DNA from: JAUNBN01 sp036645935
GTDB lineage: Bacteria > Bacillota > Clostridia > Oscillospirales > Ruminococcaceae
Direction of reading: 5' to 3'
Length of the DNA: 64,000 bases
NCBI GenBank assembly: GCA_036645935.1
Contig: JAVXNE010000001.1
Span: 1-64,000, forward strand
The notes beneath the pieces were generated by a model, which had not been told where the DNA came from, did no database searches, and was given only the letters and a program-made list of their open reading frames with translations. Both the position numbers and the translations under genes were made by a program. Below, piece by piece: positions 9,519-19,080 of the stretch (within the stretch, counting starts at the first letter, position 1; every line of letters begins with the position of its first letter).

Positions 9519-11327
9519 TTACGCTTTGGGCGCTTCCACTGTCGCGTAGTTCCAGATAACGTCGCCGGTGTTCATCATGATAACGTTCTTGATGTTCGGC
9601 TTCATCATGTAGGGGTTGGTGTAGTAGTAGAGCGGCGCCACTCCGCCGGTCTTCATGAGCACGTTCTCGGCCTCAGCGCACAATGCAGCGCGTTTGGCAG
9701 GGTCGGTCTCAGCCTTGATCTTACCGGACAGCACATCATAGGCCTCGGCCCATGTCTGGTCGCCCTTGAGTCCCCAATAGGCGCCCATTCCGGCATCCTT
9801 GGTCACATCGCTGGCCTTGGTGTAACTTCCAACATCCTTGCCGAGACGCGGGTAGTTATTGCCCGAGGCGCTGATAAAGATGTCGATGAAGTTTACGCAG
9901 TCACTGAAGTCGGCAATCCAGCCCATACGAGCGGCTTCGGCGTCTCCGTCTTTAAGCTTGTTCTGCAGTGTCGCCCACGCCTCTGTGTTGATGGTCGAGG
10001 GGATACCGAACTTGTTCCATGTCTCCTGGACATACTGGATGATGAGAGCATTCGCTCCGCTGTTGTTGAACGCGAAGTCGATTGAGGGGAAATCGGTGAA
10101 CTTGATGTCGCCACCCTCTATTGTGCCTGTGTAGGCATAACCGAGGTCAATAAGCGACTTGCAAGCAGCGGCCTGATCCTCTGTGAGCAGAGCATTTTCC
10201 TTGGAAGGAGTGCTCGTGCCTGTGTACCATGTGCCGTAGCCGTCGGCAGATCTGACGTCCTTGTTGAGTCCGTCGCCGAGCGCGTTGGGGTAGAATCCCT
10301 TCGCCGCGACCTGACCTCCCTGAGCAACATCCTTGACGAGCTCTTCGCGGTTGACCATGCGGCCAATGGCAAAGCGAGCGTCAGACTGCTCCTGAACCGT
10401 CAGCTGCTTGCCGGCGGGGGAGATGTCCTTGTGCACATTAAAGAGCACATAATAAGTTCCGATGTAGTCGCCGAACACGAGCTGTCCGGGATAGTCGGTA
10501 TTGAGACGGGGATACTCGGTCGGGTCAATCGAGTTGATAAACTGGGCAGTATCGTTTTCATAAGCGGTGAGGATAGCCACGTTGTCCTCGGACAGGTAGC
10601 AGTTCACACCAGCGATGCTGACCTTGTCGGCATTCCAGTAGTTGTCGTTTTTGACGAATTCGATAACGTCGTCAACAGCATATTTGGCCATCTTGAAGGG
10701 GCCCATGCCAATGTAGGTGTCAGGCGCTGTCGCCCATTTGCCCTCATTGTCGACAACCGACTCCTTAACGGGATAGAATGTCGGAAACGCGCACAGGTCG
10801 AGGAAGTAAGGCGCCGCGTTCGCAAGTGTCACTGTAACGGTGCGAGCAGCGTCATCAGCAACGACATCGAGCTTGCCGGAGCCGTATCCGCCAATTATCT
10901 CGAACATGTATCCGTAGTCAGCGCCAAGTTCTTCAGAAGCCGCACGATTCCATGAATAGACAATCTCGCTTGCTTTGAAGTCACTGCCATCTGACCATTT
11001 GAGGCCGTCGCGAAGCGTGAATACATATGTCTTGCCGTCTTCAGAGACTGTGTAACTCTCTGCGAGCTCGGGCGATACAACGCCCTTGCCGCTCTCGTCG
11101 ACCTGGAATCCCATGAGTCCGGCATGCGCGCATTTAAGCACGTTGCTACCGCTCGAGGCGCTGTTAAGCGCAGGGTCAATGGACAGCGGGGTGCCGCCGC
11201 CGTAGAATACCGAGACGGTCTGGGGTGCATTGCTACCATCTGCCGGGGGTGTGGAAGTCGAACCGCACGCCGCAAACGCAGAAACGGCAACGGCCAGCAC
11301 AACAAGCACTGCAAATAATTTCTTCAT
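9519..11327 (-). CDS. oppA: Oligopeptide ABC transporter substrate-binding lipoprotein
   Basis: This 602-residue extracytoplasmic solute-binding protein of family 5 (SBP_bac_5) captures peptides for the OppBCDF pump. The signal peptide ends in a lipobox with the lipidated cysteine at C21 (SAFAACGS), so it is membrane-anchored outside the cell. Typical family stretches include SIDPALNSA near the start of the mature protein, DGLKWSDGSDFKASEIVYSW, and FNNSGANALIIQYVQETWNKFGI in the second half. An AAGGAGG site precedes ATG. It lies downstream of oppF but behind a terminator and its own promoter, which would allow more binding protein than transporter to be made. The peptide specificity cannot be read from sequence. 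Confidence 0.93.
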   Translation of the reverse strand: MKKLFAVLVVLAVAVSAFAACGSTSTPPADGSNAPQTVSVFYGGGTPLSIDPALNSASSGSNVLKCAHAGLMGFQVDESGKGVVSPELAESYTVSEDGKTYVFTLRDGLKWSDGSDFKASEIVYSWNRAASEELGADYGYMFEIIGGYGSGKLDVVADDAARTVTVTLANAAPYFLDLCAFPTFYPVKESVVDNEGKWATAPDTYIGMGPFKMAKYAVDDVIEFVKNDNYWNADKVSIAGVNCYLSEDNVAILTAYENDTAQFINSIDPTEYPRLNTDYPGQLVFGDYIGTYYVLFNVHKDISPAGKQLTVQEQSDARFAIGRMVNREELVKDVAQGGQVAAKGFYPNALGDGLNKDVRSADGYGTWYTGTSTPSKENALLTEDQAAACKSLIDLGYAYTGTIEGGDIKFTDFPSIDFAFNNSGANALIIQYVQETWNKFGIPSTINTEAWATLQNKLKDGDAEAARMGWIADFSDCVNFIDIFISASGNNYPRLGKDVGSYTKASDVTKDAGMGAYWGLKGDQTWAEAYDVLSGKIKAETDPAKRAALCAEAENVLMKTGGVAPLYYYTNPYMMKPNIKNVIMMNTGDVIWNYATVEAPKA

Positions 11328-11479
11328 CTTTTCCTCCTTGATAATTTCAGTTTACTCTTTTACAACCTGCCGCTCGCTTTGGAATCAACAGCTCAACTCC
11401 CCACTTGTTAGCGAGAAAAAGGGAAATTCCCCAGCGTCTCATCCAAAGCATCACTTTAAGTTGATAAAGTGTTCTTTTT

Positions 11480-11508
11480 ATTGTAATTAATTGAAGCGCG
11501 CGTGTCAA
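11480..11508 (-). promoter_or_regulatory. SigA-type promoter of oppA
   Basis: On the minus strand TTGACA (11503-11508) and TACAAT (11480-11485) are separated by exactly 17 nt, about 150 nt before the oppA start. It is a near-consensus promoter. Confidence 0.8.
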
Positions 11509-11547
11509 GGAAAATTGTATTAAGCCCGCTAAATGAGCTTTTTAAAC

Positions 11548-11573
11548 AAAACCGCGCCTTTCAGCGCGGTTTT
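11548..11573 (-). terminator. Terminator between oppF and oppA
   Basis: AAAACCGCGC (11548-11557) pairs with 11564-11573 around a 6-nt loop. On the minus strand the tail is TTTTGTTTAAAA. It follows the oppF stop by about 27 nt and separates the oppBCDF transcript from oppA. Confidence 0.8.
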
Positions 11574-11599
11574 CAGGTCATCAATTACACATAAAAGTA

Positions 11600-12601
11600 T
11601 TACAAATTATGACACGCAACGAAGTGTTCCGGCTCAACTTCCACAAATTCCGGTCGGCATTCGGCACACTTTTCCGTCGCGCGCGGGCAGCGGGTGCGAA
11701 ATGCACAGCCCGATGGTGCATTCAGTGGGCTTGGGATATCACCATCTATAACGATGCGCTGCGCTTTTCGAGCGCGAACAGGATCGGGAATGGGAACCGC
11801 CGACAACAGAGAGATTGTGTATGGATGCAGCGGCCTGCGGTGCAGCTCGACCGACGAGGCTAATTCAACGAGTTTGCCGAGGTACATGACCGCAATGCGA
11901 TCCGAGATATGTTTTACGACAGAGAGATCGTGAGCGATAAAAAGATAAGTCAATCCGAACTTACTCTGCAAATCTTCAAGCATATTGATAACCTGCGCCT
12001 GAATCGAGACGTCGAGCGCAGACACTGGCTCGTCGCAGACAATCAGCTCCGGATCGGACGCGAGCGCGCGCGCAATACCAATGCGCTGCCTTTGACCGCC
12101 GCTGAACTCGTGAGCATAACGGGTTGACTGTTCGCTTGAAAGCCCAACAACTCCTAGCAGTTGGTTCACTCTGTCGTAGCGCTCCTTGTTGTTGGCGCAC
12201 AGCTTGTGCACATCAATCGGTTCGGCGATGATATCTCCCACCGTCATTCTGGGGTTTAGTGAGGAATACGGATCTTGGAATACTATCTGAGCGCGGCGGC
12301 GAAACGCGGTCATCTTCTCGCCGGGTTCAATCAATTCCCCATCAAACCAAACTTCTCCTGACGTCGGCTTATACAGATGAAGCAGCGAGCGGCCGACAGT
12401 GGTCTTGCCGCATCCCGATTCGCCAACAAGCCCGAGTGTCTCGCCTTTTCTAATAGCAAAAGAGACATCATCAACGGCTTTGAGCATCGTCGTCTTCAAA
12501 AAACCCGTCGTGATCGGAAAAAACTGCTTGAGATTCCGCACTTCAAGCAGATAGTTCGGATCAGGCTTATAGTTCGTCGTTATCGTTTCGTTGGTAGTCA
12601 T
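11600..12601 (-). CDS. oppF: Oligopeptide ABC transporter ATPase OppF
   Basis: This 333-residue ATPase is one of the two nucleotide-binding subunits of the peptide importer. Walker [10 protein letters not shown] is at 60-68, the signature SGGQRQR from 167, and Walker B with D190-E191. The C-terminal oligopeptide/dipeptide extension has the cysteine-rich segment [15 protein letters not shown] that marks Opp/Dpp ATPases. The start ATG overlaps the stop of oppD (ATGA), so translation is coupled. It sits last in the oppBCDF run, before a terminator. Confidence 0.94.
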   Translation of the reverse strand: MTTNETITTNYKPDPNYLLEVRNLKQFFPITTGFLKTTMLKAVDDVSFAIRKGETLGLVGESGCGKTTVGRSLLHLYKPTSGEVWFDGELIEPGEKMTAFRRRAQIVFQDPYSSLNPRMTVGDIIAEPIDVHKLCANNKERYDRVNQLLGVVGLSSEQSTRYAHEFSGGQRQRIGIARALASDPELIVCDEPVSALDVSIQAQVINMLEDLQSKFGLTYLFIAHDLSVVKHISDRIAVMYLGKLVELASSVELHRRPLHPYTISLLSAVPIPDPVRARKAQRIVIDGDIPSPLNAPSGCAFRTRCPRATEKCAECRPEFVEVEPEHFVACHNL

Positions 12602-13647
12602 AATGTGCTGTCCGCCCCCTTGACGATAAGTTTGACTATCTTTCCGTTCTTATCCGTCTCGATTGAGCCGTGCTCCGACGCGTCCTTGACATTGCTCCAG
12701 CATGCTGACAGGTGATTGTCGTTTATCCATGCCTCATCGGGGTGCTCTGTGAGGCATATTTTCATTGCACGCTCACAGCGAGGTGCAAACGCACACCCTC
12801 CTGGAAGGTTCAGCATGTCAACCGGAGTTCCGGCGATGGGAACCAATCGCTCTTTTTCGTCGTTGTCGATATTGGGAATCGAGCGCAGCAATCCTTTGGT
12901 ATACTCGTGGCGCGGGCGGTAAAATATCTCGTCAGCGCTTCCACGCTCCGCAACACGTCCCGCGTACATCACTATAACCTCGTCACACATACTCGCAATG
13001 ACTCCGAGGTCGTGAGTTATCATGATAATCGCCATTCCGAGCTTCTTTTGCAGCCCGGTCATAAGCTCAAGAATCTGCGCCTGAATGGTCACGTCGAGCG
13101 CTGTGGTCGGCTCATCCGCAATCAGTATGTCGGGTTCGCACGCAAGCGCCATCGCGATCATGACACGCTGCCTCATGCCGCCGGAAAGCTCGAACGGATA
13201 CTGCTTGACGCGGCGTTCCGGCTCATTTATCCCGACGAGCGTGAGCATCTCGATCGCTCTCTCTTCCGCCTGTTGTTTGTTGCGGTCGGTGTGGAGCAAA
13301 ATCACCTCAACAAGCTGATTACCTATCGTGTAGACAGGCGTCAGACTCGTCATAGGATCCTGAAATATGATGCTTATTTTGTTTCCCCGCACCGCTCTCA
13401 GCCTGTCATCGGACGCTCCGACAAGCTCCTCGCCCGCGAACTTGATGCTTCCGCCAACTATTTTGCCGGGAGGGGTGAGTATCTGCAAAACGGAATAGGC
13501 CGTGACGCTTTTTCCACTGCCCGATTCCCCCACTATTCCGAGCACATGTCCGCGATCGAGATTGAAAGAAATCCCGTCCACCGCTTTTACATCACCGGCC
13601 GGCGTCGCAAACGTCGTGCGTAAATCTTTTACCTCAAGTAAGCTCAT
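12598..13647 (-). CDS. oppD: Oligopeptide ABC transporter ATPase OppD
   Basis: A 349-residue ATPase from the ATG at 13647, preceded by a run of seven G as ribosome binding site. An upstream in-frame ATG at 13668 overlaps the oppC stop but lacks a site. Walker A GESGSGKS is at 40-47. The middle has [19 protein letters not shown] and [13 protein letters not shown]. The C-terminal Opp/Dpp segment has [16 protein letters not shown]. It pairs with OppF to drive peptide uptake. The gene overlaps oppF by 4 nt. Confidence 0.93.
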   Translation of the reverse strand: MSLLEVKDLRTTFATPAGDVKAVDGISFNLDRGHVLGIVGESGSGKSVTAYSVLQILTPPGKIVGGSIKFAGEELVGASDDRLRAVRGNKISIIFQDPMTSLTPVYTIGNQLVEVILLHTDRNKQQAEERAIEMLTLVGINEPERRVKQYPFELSGGMRQRVMIAMALACEPDILIADEPTTALDVTIQAQILELMTGLQKKLGMAIIMITHDLGVIASMCDEVIVMYAGRVAERGSADEIFYRPRHEYTKGLLRSIPNIDNDEKERLVPIAGTPVDMLNLPGGCAFAPRCERAMKICLTEHPDEAWINDNHLSACWSNVKDASEHGSIETDKNGKIVKLIVKGADSTL

Positions 13648-13667
13648 CTGTCTTTCCCCCCCTTGCA

Positions 13668-14717
13668 TTACGAGCGAAGTTTCGGGTCGAAAGCGTCGCG
13701 CAGTCCGTTGCCGAGCAGATTAAAGGACAGCACTATGAGGAATATCGACAGCGCTGGAAAAATCAACAGATACGGATAGGAGACGAGTCCCGTGCGCGCG
13801 TCGGACGCTAGTGAGCCGAGCGACGGCATAGGTATCGAGACGCCAAGTCCGAGATAGGACAGGAAGCTCTCGGTGAAAATAGCGCTCGGAATCTGCATCG
13901 CAGCGGTTATTATTATGACCGAAATACAGTTTGGAATCATGTGTTTGCGGATGATTCTGGAGGGCGGAGCACCGATGGCGCGCGAAGCCAATACATATTC
14001 CTGCTCTTTAATCGAGAGTATCTGTCCGCGAACCTGTCGGGCCATGCCGACCCAATAGAGGAGTCCGAACACGATGAATATGCTTATCATTCCCGCACCG
14101 AGCTTGACCACAATCGGGCTGTGACTCGCACTCACGATATCTTTTATCGCGACTGAAAGCAGAATGATTATCAGCACGTCAGGCAGCGAATAGATGATGT
14201 CGACTATGCGCATCATTACGAGGTCGATCTTGCCACCGAAATAGCCTGATATGGATCCGTATAGTATTCCGATTATGACAACTATGGTCGCCGCGATAAT
14301 TCCGACAAGGAGCGAAATTCTCGTGCCGTAGATAACGCGAATGGCATAATCTCGCCCGAGTGCGTCGGTTCCCATCACGTGTGGAAACACATCTTCTCCT
14401 GCCGCAATCTTTGCTTCCTCGGCTTTGGAGTATTCCATCGGGCCGAGATATTTTCTCGAGAGATCCTGCGCTTCATATGTGTATGGGTAAATGGTAGGCG
14501 CAATAAATGCGACGAGCGCAATGATTACTATCACAGTCAGACACACCATCGCTATTTTATTGTGCCCGAGCCGTCGCATGGCGTCTCTCATGAATGACAC
14601 CGATTCGCGCATCTGAACCTGTTGTTCTTTCTCTTCGTCCGTTGCCGCCTCAAAGCGCTTGGGGTCTATCTGAAAGCTGAGAGGATTTTTCTTTGGCAGA
14701 TTGTCGTTGCTGTTCAT
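13668..14717 (-). CDS. oppC: Oligopeptide ABC transporter permease OppC
   Basis: A membrane permease of about 349 residues. A long cytoplasmic N-terminal tail precedes the first helix (about 59-80, KIAMVCLTVIVIIALVAFI), as in OppC/DppC proteins. The BPD_transp_1 core follows with five more helices and the EAA loop (SRAIGAPPSRIIRKHMIPN). ATG at 14717 is preferred because GAGGTGAG stands 5 nt before it; a GTG three codons upstream is the alternative. The oppB stop lies in the same ribosome-binding segment, so the genes are coupled. Confidence 0.93.
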   Translation of the reverse strand: MNSNDNLPKKNPLSFQIDPKRFEAATDEEKEQQVQMRESVSFMRDAMRRLGHNKIAMVCLTVIVIIALVAFIAPTIYPYTYEAQDLSRKYLGPMEYSKAEEAKIAAGEDVFPHVMGTDALGRDYAIRVIYGTRISLLVGIIAATIVVIIGILYGSISGYFGGKIDLVMMRIVDIIYSLPDVLIIILLSVAIKDIVSASHSPIVVKLGAGMISIFIVFGLLYWVGMARQVRGQILSIKEQEYVLASRAIGAPPSRIIRKHMIPNCISVIIITAAMQIPSAIFTESFLSYLGLGVSIPMPSLGSLASDARTGLVSYPYLLIFPALSIFLIVLSFNLLGNGLRDAFDPKLRS

Positions 14718-14727
14718 TTTTCTCACC

Positions 14728-15654
14728 TCAGCTCAAATCGATTCGCGGATCGACGACCTTGTAAAGCACGTCGCTCACAAAGTTCATTAGAATAATCATC
14801 GTGGCGAGAAAGATTGTGACGCCCATGATCATCATGTAGTCGGTGCGCAGCATACTGTTCACAAACAGCCTTCCGAGACCGGGCACCGAGAAAATATTTT
14901 CGACGACCATGCTGCCCGTCAGAATGTATGCCATCATCGGTCCCGCGTAGGTTATAACTGGGCTGAGAGCATTTTTGAGGGCGTGCTTGAAGATGACCTT
15001 TCTCTCTTTCAAGCCTTTGGCTCTCGCAGTTCGGATATAGTCCTGACCGAGCACGTCGAGCATGCTCGATCTTGTAAGTCTCGTCACGTAGGACATGGGA
15101 TATAAGCTGAGAGAGACTATCGGCAGTACCAGCCCGCCCGACTGGCTCGCGAGCGTTGGAAACCAACGCAGCTTAAGTCCAAATACCAGGAGCAACAGCG
15201 TCGCCACCACAAAGCTCGGCATTGAAACGAGCGCCGTCGTTACGATTTGAATAATCTTATCGATCCACGACGCCCTCTTGAGCGCCGCGATTGAACCGAG
15301 CACTATCCCGAAAGTAAGGGCAATGACAGCCGCACTGAATCCTATTCTCGCAGAATAGGAAACTCCGTCGCGTATTAATCCGATAACCGTGCTGCCGACC
15401 CAACCGGTTGACAGTCCGAAATCCCCCCTCGATATGTTTTTGAGATAGTTAAAAAACTGAACGCCCACTGGTTTGTCGAAGCCGTATTTGGCTTCGAGCG
15501 CCGCTATGGTAGCGTCAGATTTCGCTTTTTCCGAGCTGAACGGACTCGCGGGGATGGCGTGCATCACGAAAAACGTTATGGCTATTACAAGCAATATTGT
15601 CAGTATCGCGAGCCCCAACCGCTTCCCGATATAAATGGCGAATTTTGAATTCAT
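14728..15654 (-). CDS. oppB: Oligopeptide ABC transporter permease OppB
   Basis: A 308-residue permease and the first gene of the peptide importer operon. An N-terminal helix (about 8-30) is followed by the OppB/DppB region and a BPD_transp_1 core. The EAA motif is RTARAKGLKERKVIFKHALKN and the end is VSDVLYKVVDPRIDL, both typical. ATG at 15654 is chosen because AGGAGG lies 7 nt upstream. The open frame extends 13 codons further but without a ribosome binding site. Together with oppC, oppD, oppF and oppA it makes a complete five-component importer. Confidence 0.94.
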   Translation of the reverse strand: MNSKFAIYIGKRLGLAILTILLVIAITFFVMHAIPASPFSSEKAKSDATIAALEAKYGFDKPVGVQFFNYLKNISRGDFGLSTGWVGSTVIGLIRDGVSYSARIGFSAAVIALTFGIVLGSIAALKRASWIDKIIQIVTTALVSMPSFVVATLLLLVFGLKLRWFPTLASQSGGLVLPIVSLSLYPMSYVTRLTRSSMLDVLGQDYIRTARAKGLKERKVIFKHALKNALSPVITYAGPMMAYILTGSMVVENIFSVPGLGRLFVNSMLRTDYMMIMGVTIFLATMIILMNFVSDVLYKVVDPRIDLS

Positions 15655-15722
15655 TCTCCGTCCTCCTGCCGCTGGATGAGGATTGCGACTCAATTTATAA
15701 CTTTAATGCGCTATATCTGGAT

Positions 15723-15751
15723 AGTTTATCATCATGCTGGCCAACTGTCAA
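15723..15751 (-). promoter_or_regulatory. SigA-type promoter of oppBCDF
   Basis: TTGACA (15746-15751, minus strand) and TAAACT (15723-15728) are separated by 17 nt and lie about 70 nt before the oppB start. Confidence 0.7.
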
Positions 15752-16141
15752 TAATTTAACAGTAATACGTATCGCTATCACTGCTACTGTACGGCGTCCT
15801 TAACCGTTGCTTCATACCACTGACTGCGCAAGGGCGCACTGCTGCGGCGTTATCCCTAATACAATGCGACGCATTGTTATGCGCCCTGCATGTATAATTC
15901 AGAATGGCAATATGCGCCTTTGAGGCAGATTTTTCTTCGGTATTTCCAATCTCTTGTTTTTCTTTGAGCACCGTGCGTTCAAATTCTTGCAGCTTTGAAT
16001 GTATTTTTAAAATATGGCGACGGCGTCCCCGTGTTGTTTTCGTAAATAAAGCAATATCAAATTCAGCCGAACTCTGATATTATTAAACAAAAGCAGCACG
16101 GCTCTTTTCCACATGCCTGAAGCCGAGGGGAGTATATCCGA
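15752..16141. other. Divergent intergenic region, nothing further seen
   Basis: About 390 nt between the oppB promoter and the diguanylate cyclase. I see no family-like open frame or structured RNA. It must contain the promoter of the cyclase. Confidence 0.4.
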
Positions 16142-17635
16142 ATGATTAAGTTTTTGAGAAAACAAAGGATCGTCATCGTTTCTGTCGTGCTGGCCATCGC
16201 CTCGATCGTAATTTTGCTCGCTGTTTTCAATCAAAACATTGAGAACAATGTCGAGGGTGAGATGCAATCTTATCTTGAGGAAATTCGTGACAATGCCACC
16301 TTTGTGCTGAATATCGAAATAAAACAATTCATCGGATATCTTGACAATGAGGCGCGAACGCTGAGTTTGTTGGGCAATCTCTCAGACCAACAGCTGCTCG
16401 ACGAGCTGAAAAACTTTCCGCGCGGAGATTTTATGCCCCGCTCTCTTATCATGACTGTCGACGGCAAGGTATATTCCAGCTTTGACGGGAGTATTCGGCA
16501 ATACAACCCCGAGGAATACAGCGCGGCGTTAGAGCGCAAAAAGGGCGTTATCGCCCAACCGAGATTTTCACAAAGTCTTCAGAAAAATATTATTGCAATA
16601 TCCTCTCCGCTCTATCTTAACGGCGAATATTTTGGCATTCTTATCGGAAATTACGACATTGCAGATTTTGAAAAATTGTTTTCGAGCAACTTTCTTGATG
16701 GAAACTGCACGATCTGCATCACAACATCGGACGGTCACTTGATATCCCAAAGCGGGATCGATATTTCCCCGAAACTTGGGGAGAACATATTTGATTTGTA
16801 CGGCAAGGACGAAGTGCGCTTTAGAAGCGGCAGTCCCGATGAGATTCGGGGCGATTTGAAAAACGGCAAATCCGGATGCAAGACCTATGAGACGGATGGC
16901 ATAACATACTACATTTCCTATACACCTACCGGGATAAATGATTGGTATATCTCTGCTATCTCCAATGAAGAAACCCTGAATGAACACGCAAACAGCATTC
17001 AGGCATTCGCATCAAGCCTCGTTTTGGGCGTCGTCACAGTTATGATCACCCTGCTTATTGTCATGATTATTTCGAGCACAGATGAAATGAGAGCACAGCA
17101 TAAATTTCTCAAAAAGATGGCCAGCACGGATTCGCTGACCAAGGTTTTCAACAAAGCTGCCACCGAGCGGGAAATCGATATATTTTTAAAGGCCGAACCC
17201 GACGGCCACCACGCGCTACTAATGATCGATATCGACGGCTTCAAACGAATCAACGACGCGCTGGGTCATGTCAAGGGAGACGAGGTGCTCGAGGAATTCG
17301 GTTCAAATCTCCGCGGTGCTTTCCGGGATGAGGACATTATCGGCCGCGTCGGTGGGGACGAATTCGTCGTTTTTATCAAAAATTACAAAAATCTTGGTCT
17401 TCTCGCTTCCAAGGCAGAGAAAATCTGCGACCTACTTCGCAATAAAACTATCGTATCCGAAGAGACGGGAAAATCCGTCCGCACCTCCGCGAGCGTCGGC
17501 ATCGCTCTATCTCCGGATGACGGCCACTGTTTTGATGAGCTCTATCACAATGCAGACGTTGCTCTCTATGCAGCCAAAGAAACGGGCAAAAACCGCTACT
17601 CTTTTTTCAGCAAAGCCGAAGATGGCAAGCGATAG
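16142..17635 (+). CDS. Membrane diguanylate cyclase with Cache-like sensor
   Basis: This 497-residue protein is predicted to make cyclic di-GMP from two GTP. A first helix (about 9-29) and a second (about 288-312) enclose an extracellular domain of about 255 residues with the build of a Cache ligand sensor. The GGDEF domain (about 325-490) has an intact active-site motif GGDEF at 404-408. The RxxD product-inhibition site (R395 to D398) lies five residues before it, so an active and feedback-inhibited enzyme is expected. There is no EAL domain. It stands alone between oppB (divergent) and the cobalamin transporter. The ligand is unknown. Confidence 0.93.
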   Translation: MIKFLRKQRIVIVSVVLAIASIVILLAVFNQNIENNVEGEMQSYLEEIRDNATFVLNIEIKQFIGYLDNEARTLSLLGNLSDQQLLDELKNFPRGDFMPRSLIMTVDGKVYSSFDGSIRQYNPEEYSAALERKKGVIAQPRFSQSLQKNIIAISSPLYLNGEYFGILIGNYDIADFEKLFSSNFLDGNCTICITTSDGHLISQSGIDISPKLGENIFDLYGKDEVRFRSGSPDEIRGDLKNGKSGCKTYETDGITYYISYTPTGINDWYISAISNEETLNEHANSIQAFASSLVLGVVTVMITLLIVMIISSTDEMRAQHKFLKKMASTDSLTKVFNKAATEREIDIFLKAEPDGHHALLMIDIDGFKRINDALGHVKGDEVLEEFGSNLRGAFRDEDIIGRVGGDEFVVFIKNYKNLGLLASKAEKICDLLRNKTIVSEETGKSVRTSASVGIALSPDDGHCFDELYHNADVALYAAKETGKNRYSFFSKAEDGKR

Positions 17636-17716
17636 TCTCTAAATCCTGTGGCCGCGCATTGCAATTGACGGAATTTTCTTTGGCAGTGGCCGATCTTTAT
17701 GTTCTCCACACGCAGA

Positions 17717-17745
17717 TTGACTTGACAAAATAGCTGTGTTATCAT
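17717..17745 (+). promoter_or_regulatory. Promoter of the cobalamin-transport operon
   Basis: TTGACT (17717-17722), a 17-nt spacer and TATCAT (17740-17745), directly in front of the riboswitch, so transcription would start near 17752. Confidence 0.65.
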
Positions 17746-17764
17746 GCAGACACAATTGAATAGC

Positions 17765-17940
17765 TTGTATATTCGCGGAGCTGCGCCGGCGCATGTAAGA
17801 TTTTGCGCCGAGGGAATACGGATGAGATTTCCGAACTATCCCAGTAACCGTGAAGCGGACGAGGGAGCACTATGTCACTGTCTTTAAGGCGGGAAGACGC
17901 TCTTTAGGATGATGCAAAGCCGGGAGACCTGAATATACAA
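17765..17940 (+). ncRNA. Cobalamin riboswitch aptamer
   Basis: The B12 box is present at 17917-17931 (AAGCCGGGAGACCTG). A perfect 10-bp closing stem P1 is formed by 17765-17774 and 17931-17940. Between them lie the expected conserved pieces, including GAGGGAATACGG followed by GAGATTTCC, and CCCAGTAACCGTGAAG. It precedes a binding protein/permease/ATPase set of the BtuFCD type, so the RNA would turn uptake off when cobalamin is plentiful. Confidence 0.93.
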
Positions 17941-17966
17941 TATCACCTCTGGGGTTGGGAACACAG

Positions 17967-17993
17967 TGCATGGGCGTCGCCTATGTATTTTTT
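17967..17993 (+). terminator. Riboswitch expression-platform terminator
   Basis: TGCATGGGC (17967-17975) pairs with GCCTATGTA (17979-17987) using two G-U pairs, followed by six T. It lies 27 nt after the aptamer and before the first gene, the position of a ligand-controlled terminator. Confidence 0.8.
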
Positions 17994-18078
17994 GAGTTGC
18001 TTCCGCAATTTGGGGGATAGCAACTTTTTTGTACCCCTTTTGCTATTCATTGTATACTATCGAAAAGAGGTACAAGTT

Positions 18079-19026
18079 TTGAAACATTCAAAGATCATCT
18101 CGCTCGTTCTCTCACTCGTGCTGCTTGCCACATTTTTCTCCGGATGCTCCGATTCCGCCAGCAGCACACAACCTACAGCAACCGCTGTCACTGTCACAGA
18201 CATGATGGGCAGAGAGATCATTTTTGACGCCCCCGCGACAAAAATTGTCGCACTCTCACCGTCCGACTGCGAGATTCTGTGTGCGCTCGGAATGGAAAGC
18301 GCCCTCGTCGGCCGCGGAGAATACTGCGATTTTCCGTCTGAGATAACGAGCGTTCCCTCCGTACAGACAGGCGCGGAAACAAATCTCGAGCAGATAATCG
18401 CGCTCGCGCCTCAGGTCGTTCTTATGGCGACGATGGCGCAGACGAAAGAGCAGGTGTCCGCCCTTGAAAAGGCAGGAATCAAGGTGGTGGTCAGCGACGC
18501 CAAAGACATTGACGGAGTTTACGCCGCAATCGAGCTTATCGGGTCAATCACCGGGAAAAGTACCGAAGCCGAGACAGTCGTGAGCGGCATGAAAAAGACC
18601 TTCTCAGATGTTTCCGCAAAAGCGACCGGGGACGGCAGCAAAACTGTTTATTTTGAGGTGTCCCCTCTCGAATACGGTCTTTGGACTGCGGGAAGCGGAA
18701 CTTTTATGGATGAGCTGGCGACAATGCTCGGGCTTAAAAACGCCTTTTCCGACATAAATGGCTGGGCGGAAATTTCCGAAGAACAGGTAATAGAGCGCGA
18801 CCCCGATTATATTGTGACAATAGCCATGGAATCGATCGACGGGATGTCTCCCGAGCAGGAGATTGCGGGCCGCGACGGATGGCAGGGACTTAAAGCCGTC
18901 CACAACAACGCCATATTTAACGTCGATTCAAACGAAATTTCCCGCCCGGGTCCCCGGCTTTCCGAGGCGGCTGAAACACTTTATACGTTCGTCTATGAAA
19001 CCATGGCGGACAAGCAGACCGCATAA
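18079..19026 (+). CDS. btuF: Cobalamin ABC transporter substrate-binding lipoprotein (BtuF-like)
   Basis: This 315-residue lipoprotein of the Peripla_BP_2 (BtuF/FhuD) family presents corrinoid to the permease outside the membrane. The start is the TTG at 18079, 8 nt after AAAGAGG. It gives a normal signal peptide with lipobox LATFFSGC and lipidated C23. An ATG at 17983 in the same frame lies inside the riboswitch terminator and is rejected. The mature part shows TDMMGREIIFDAPATKIVAL, the two-lobe build and EISRPGPRLSEAAETLY near the end. The B12 riboswitch makes cobalamin the probable cargo; other metal chelates are less likely. Confidence 0.88.
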   Translation: MKHSKIISLVLSLVLLATFFSGCSDSASSTQPTATAVTVTDMMGREIIFDAPATKIVALSPSDCEILCALGMESALVGRGEYCDFPSEITSVPSVQTGAETNLEQIIALAPQVVLMATMAQTKEQVSALEKAGIKVVVSDAKDIDGVYAAIELIGSITGKSTEAETVVSGMKKTFSDVSAKATGDGSKTVYFEVSPLEYGLWTAGSGTFMDELATMLGLKNAFSDINGWAEISEEQVIERDPDYIVTIAMESIDGMSPEQEIAGRDGWQGLKAVHNNAIFNVDSNEISRPGPRLSEAAETLYTFVYETMADKQTA

Positions 19027-19080
19027 GAAAATCTCACGGAGGGCGGACAACCGCCCTCCCGTGTTTGTATAGGTGTATCT

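Noticed and set aside
12712..13623. 303-codon plus-strand frame antisense to oppD
   Set aside because: It is a mirror of the oppD coding sequence in high-GC DNA and shows no family motif.
17983..18078. ATG start 32 codons upstream of the BtuF TTG
   Set aside because: It lies within the stem of the riboswitch terminator and would add hydrophobic residues before the signal peptide; the TTG has the ribosome site.
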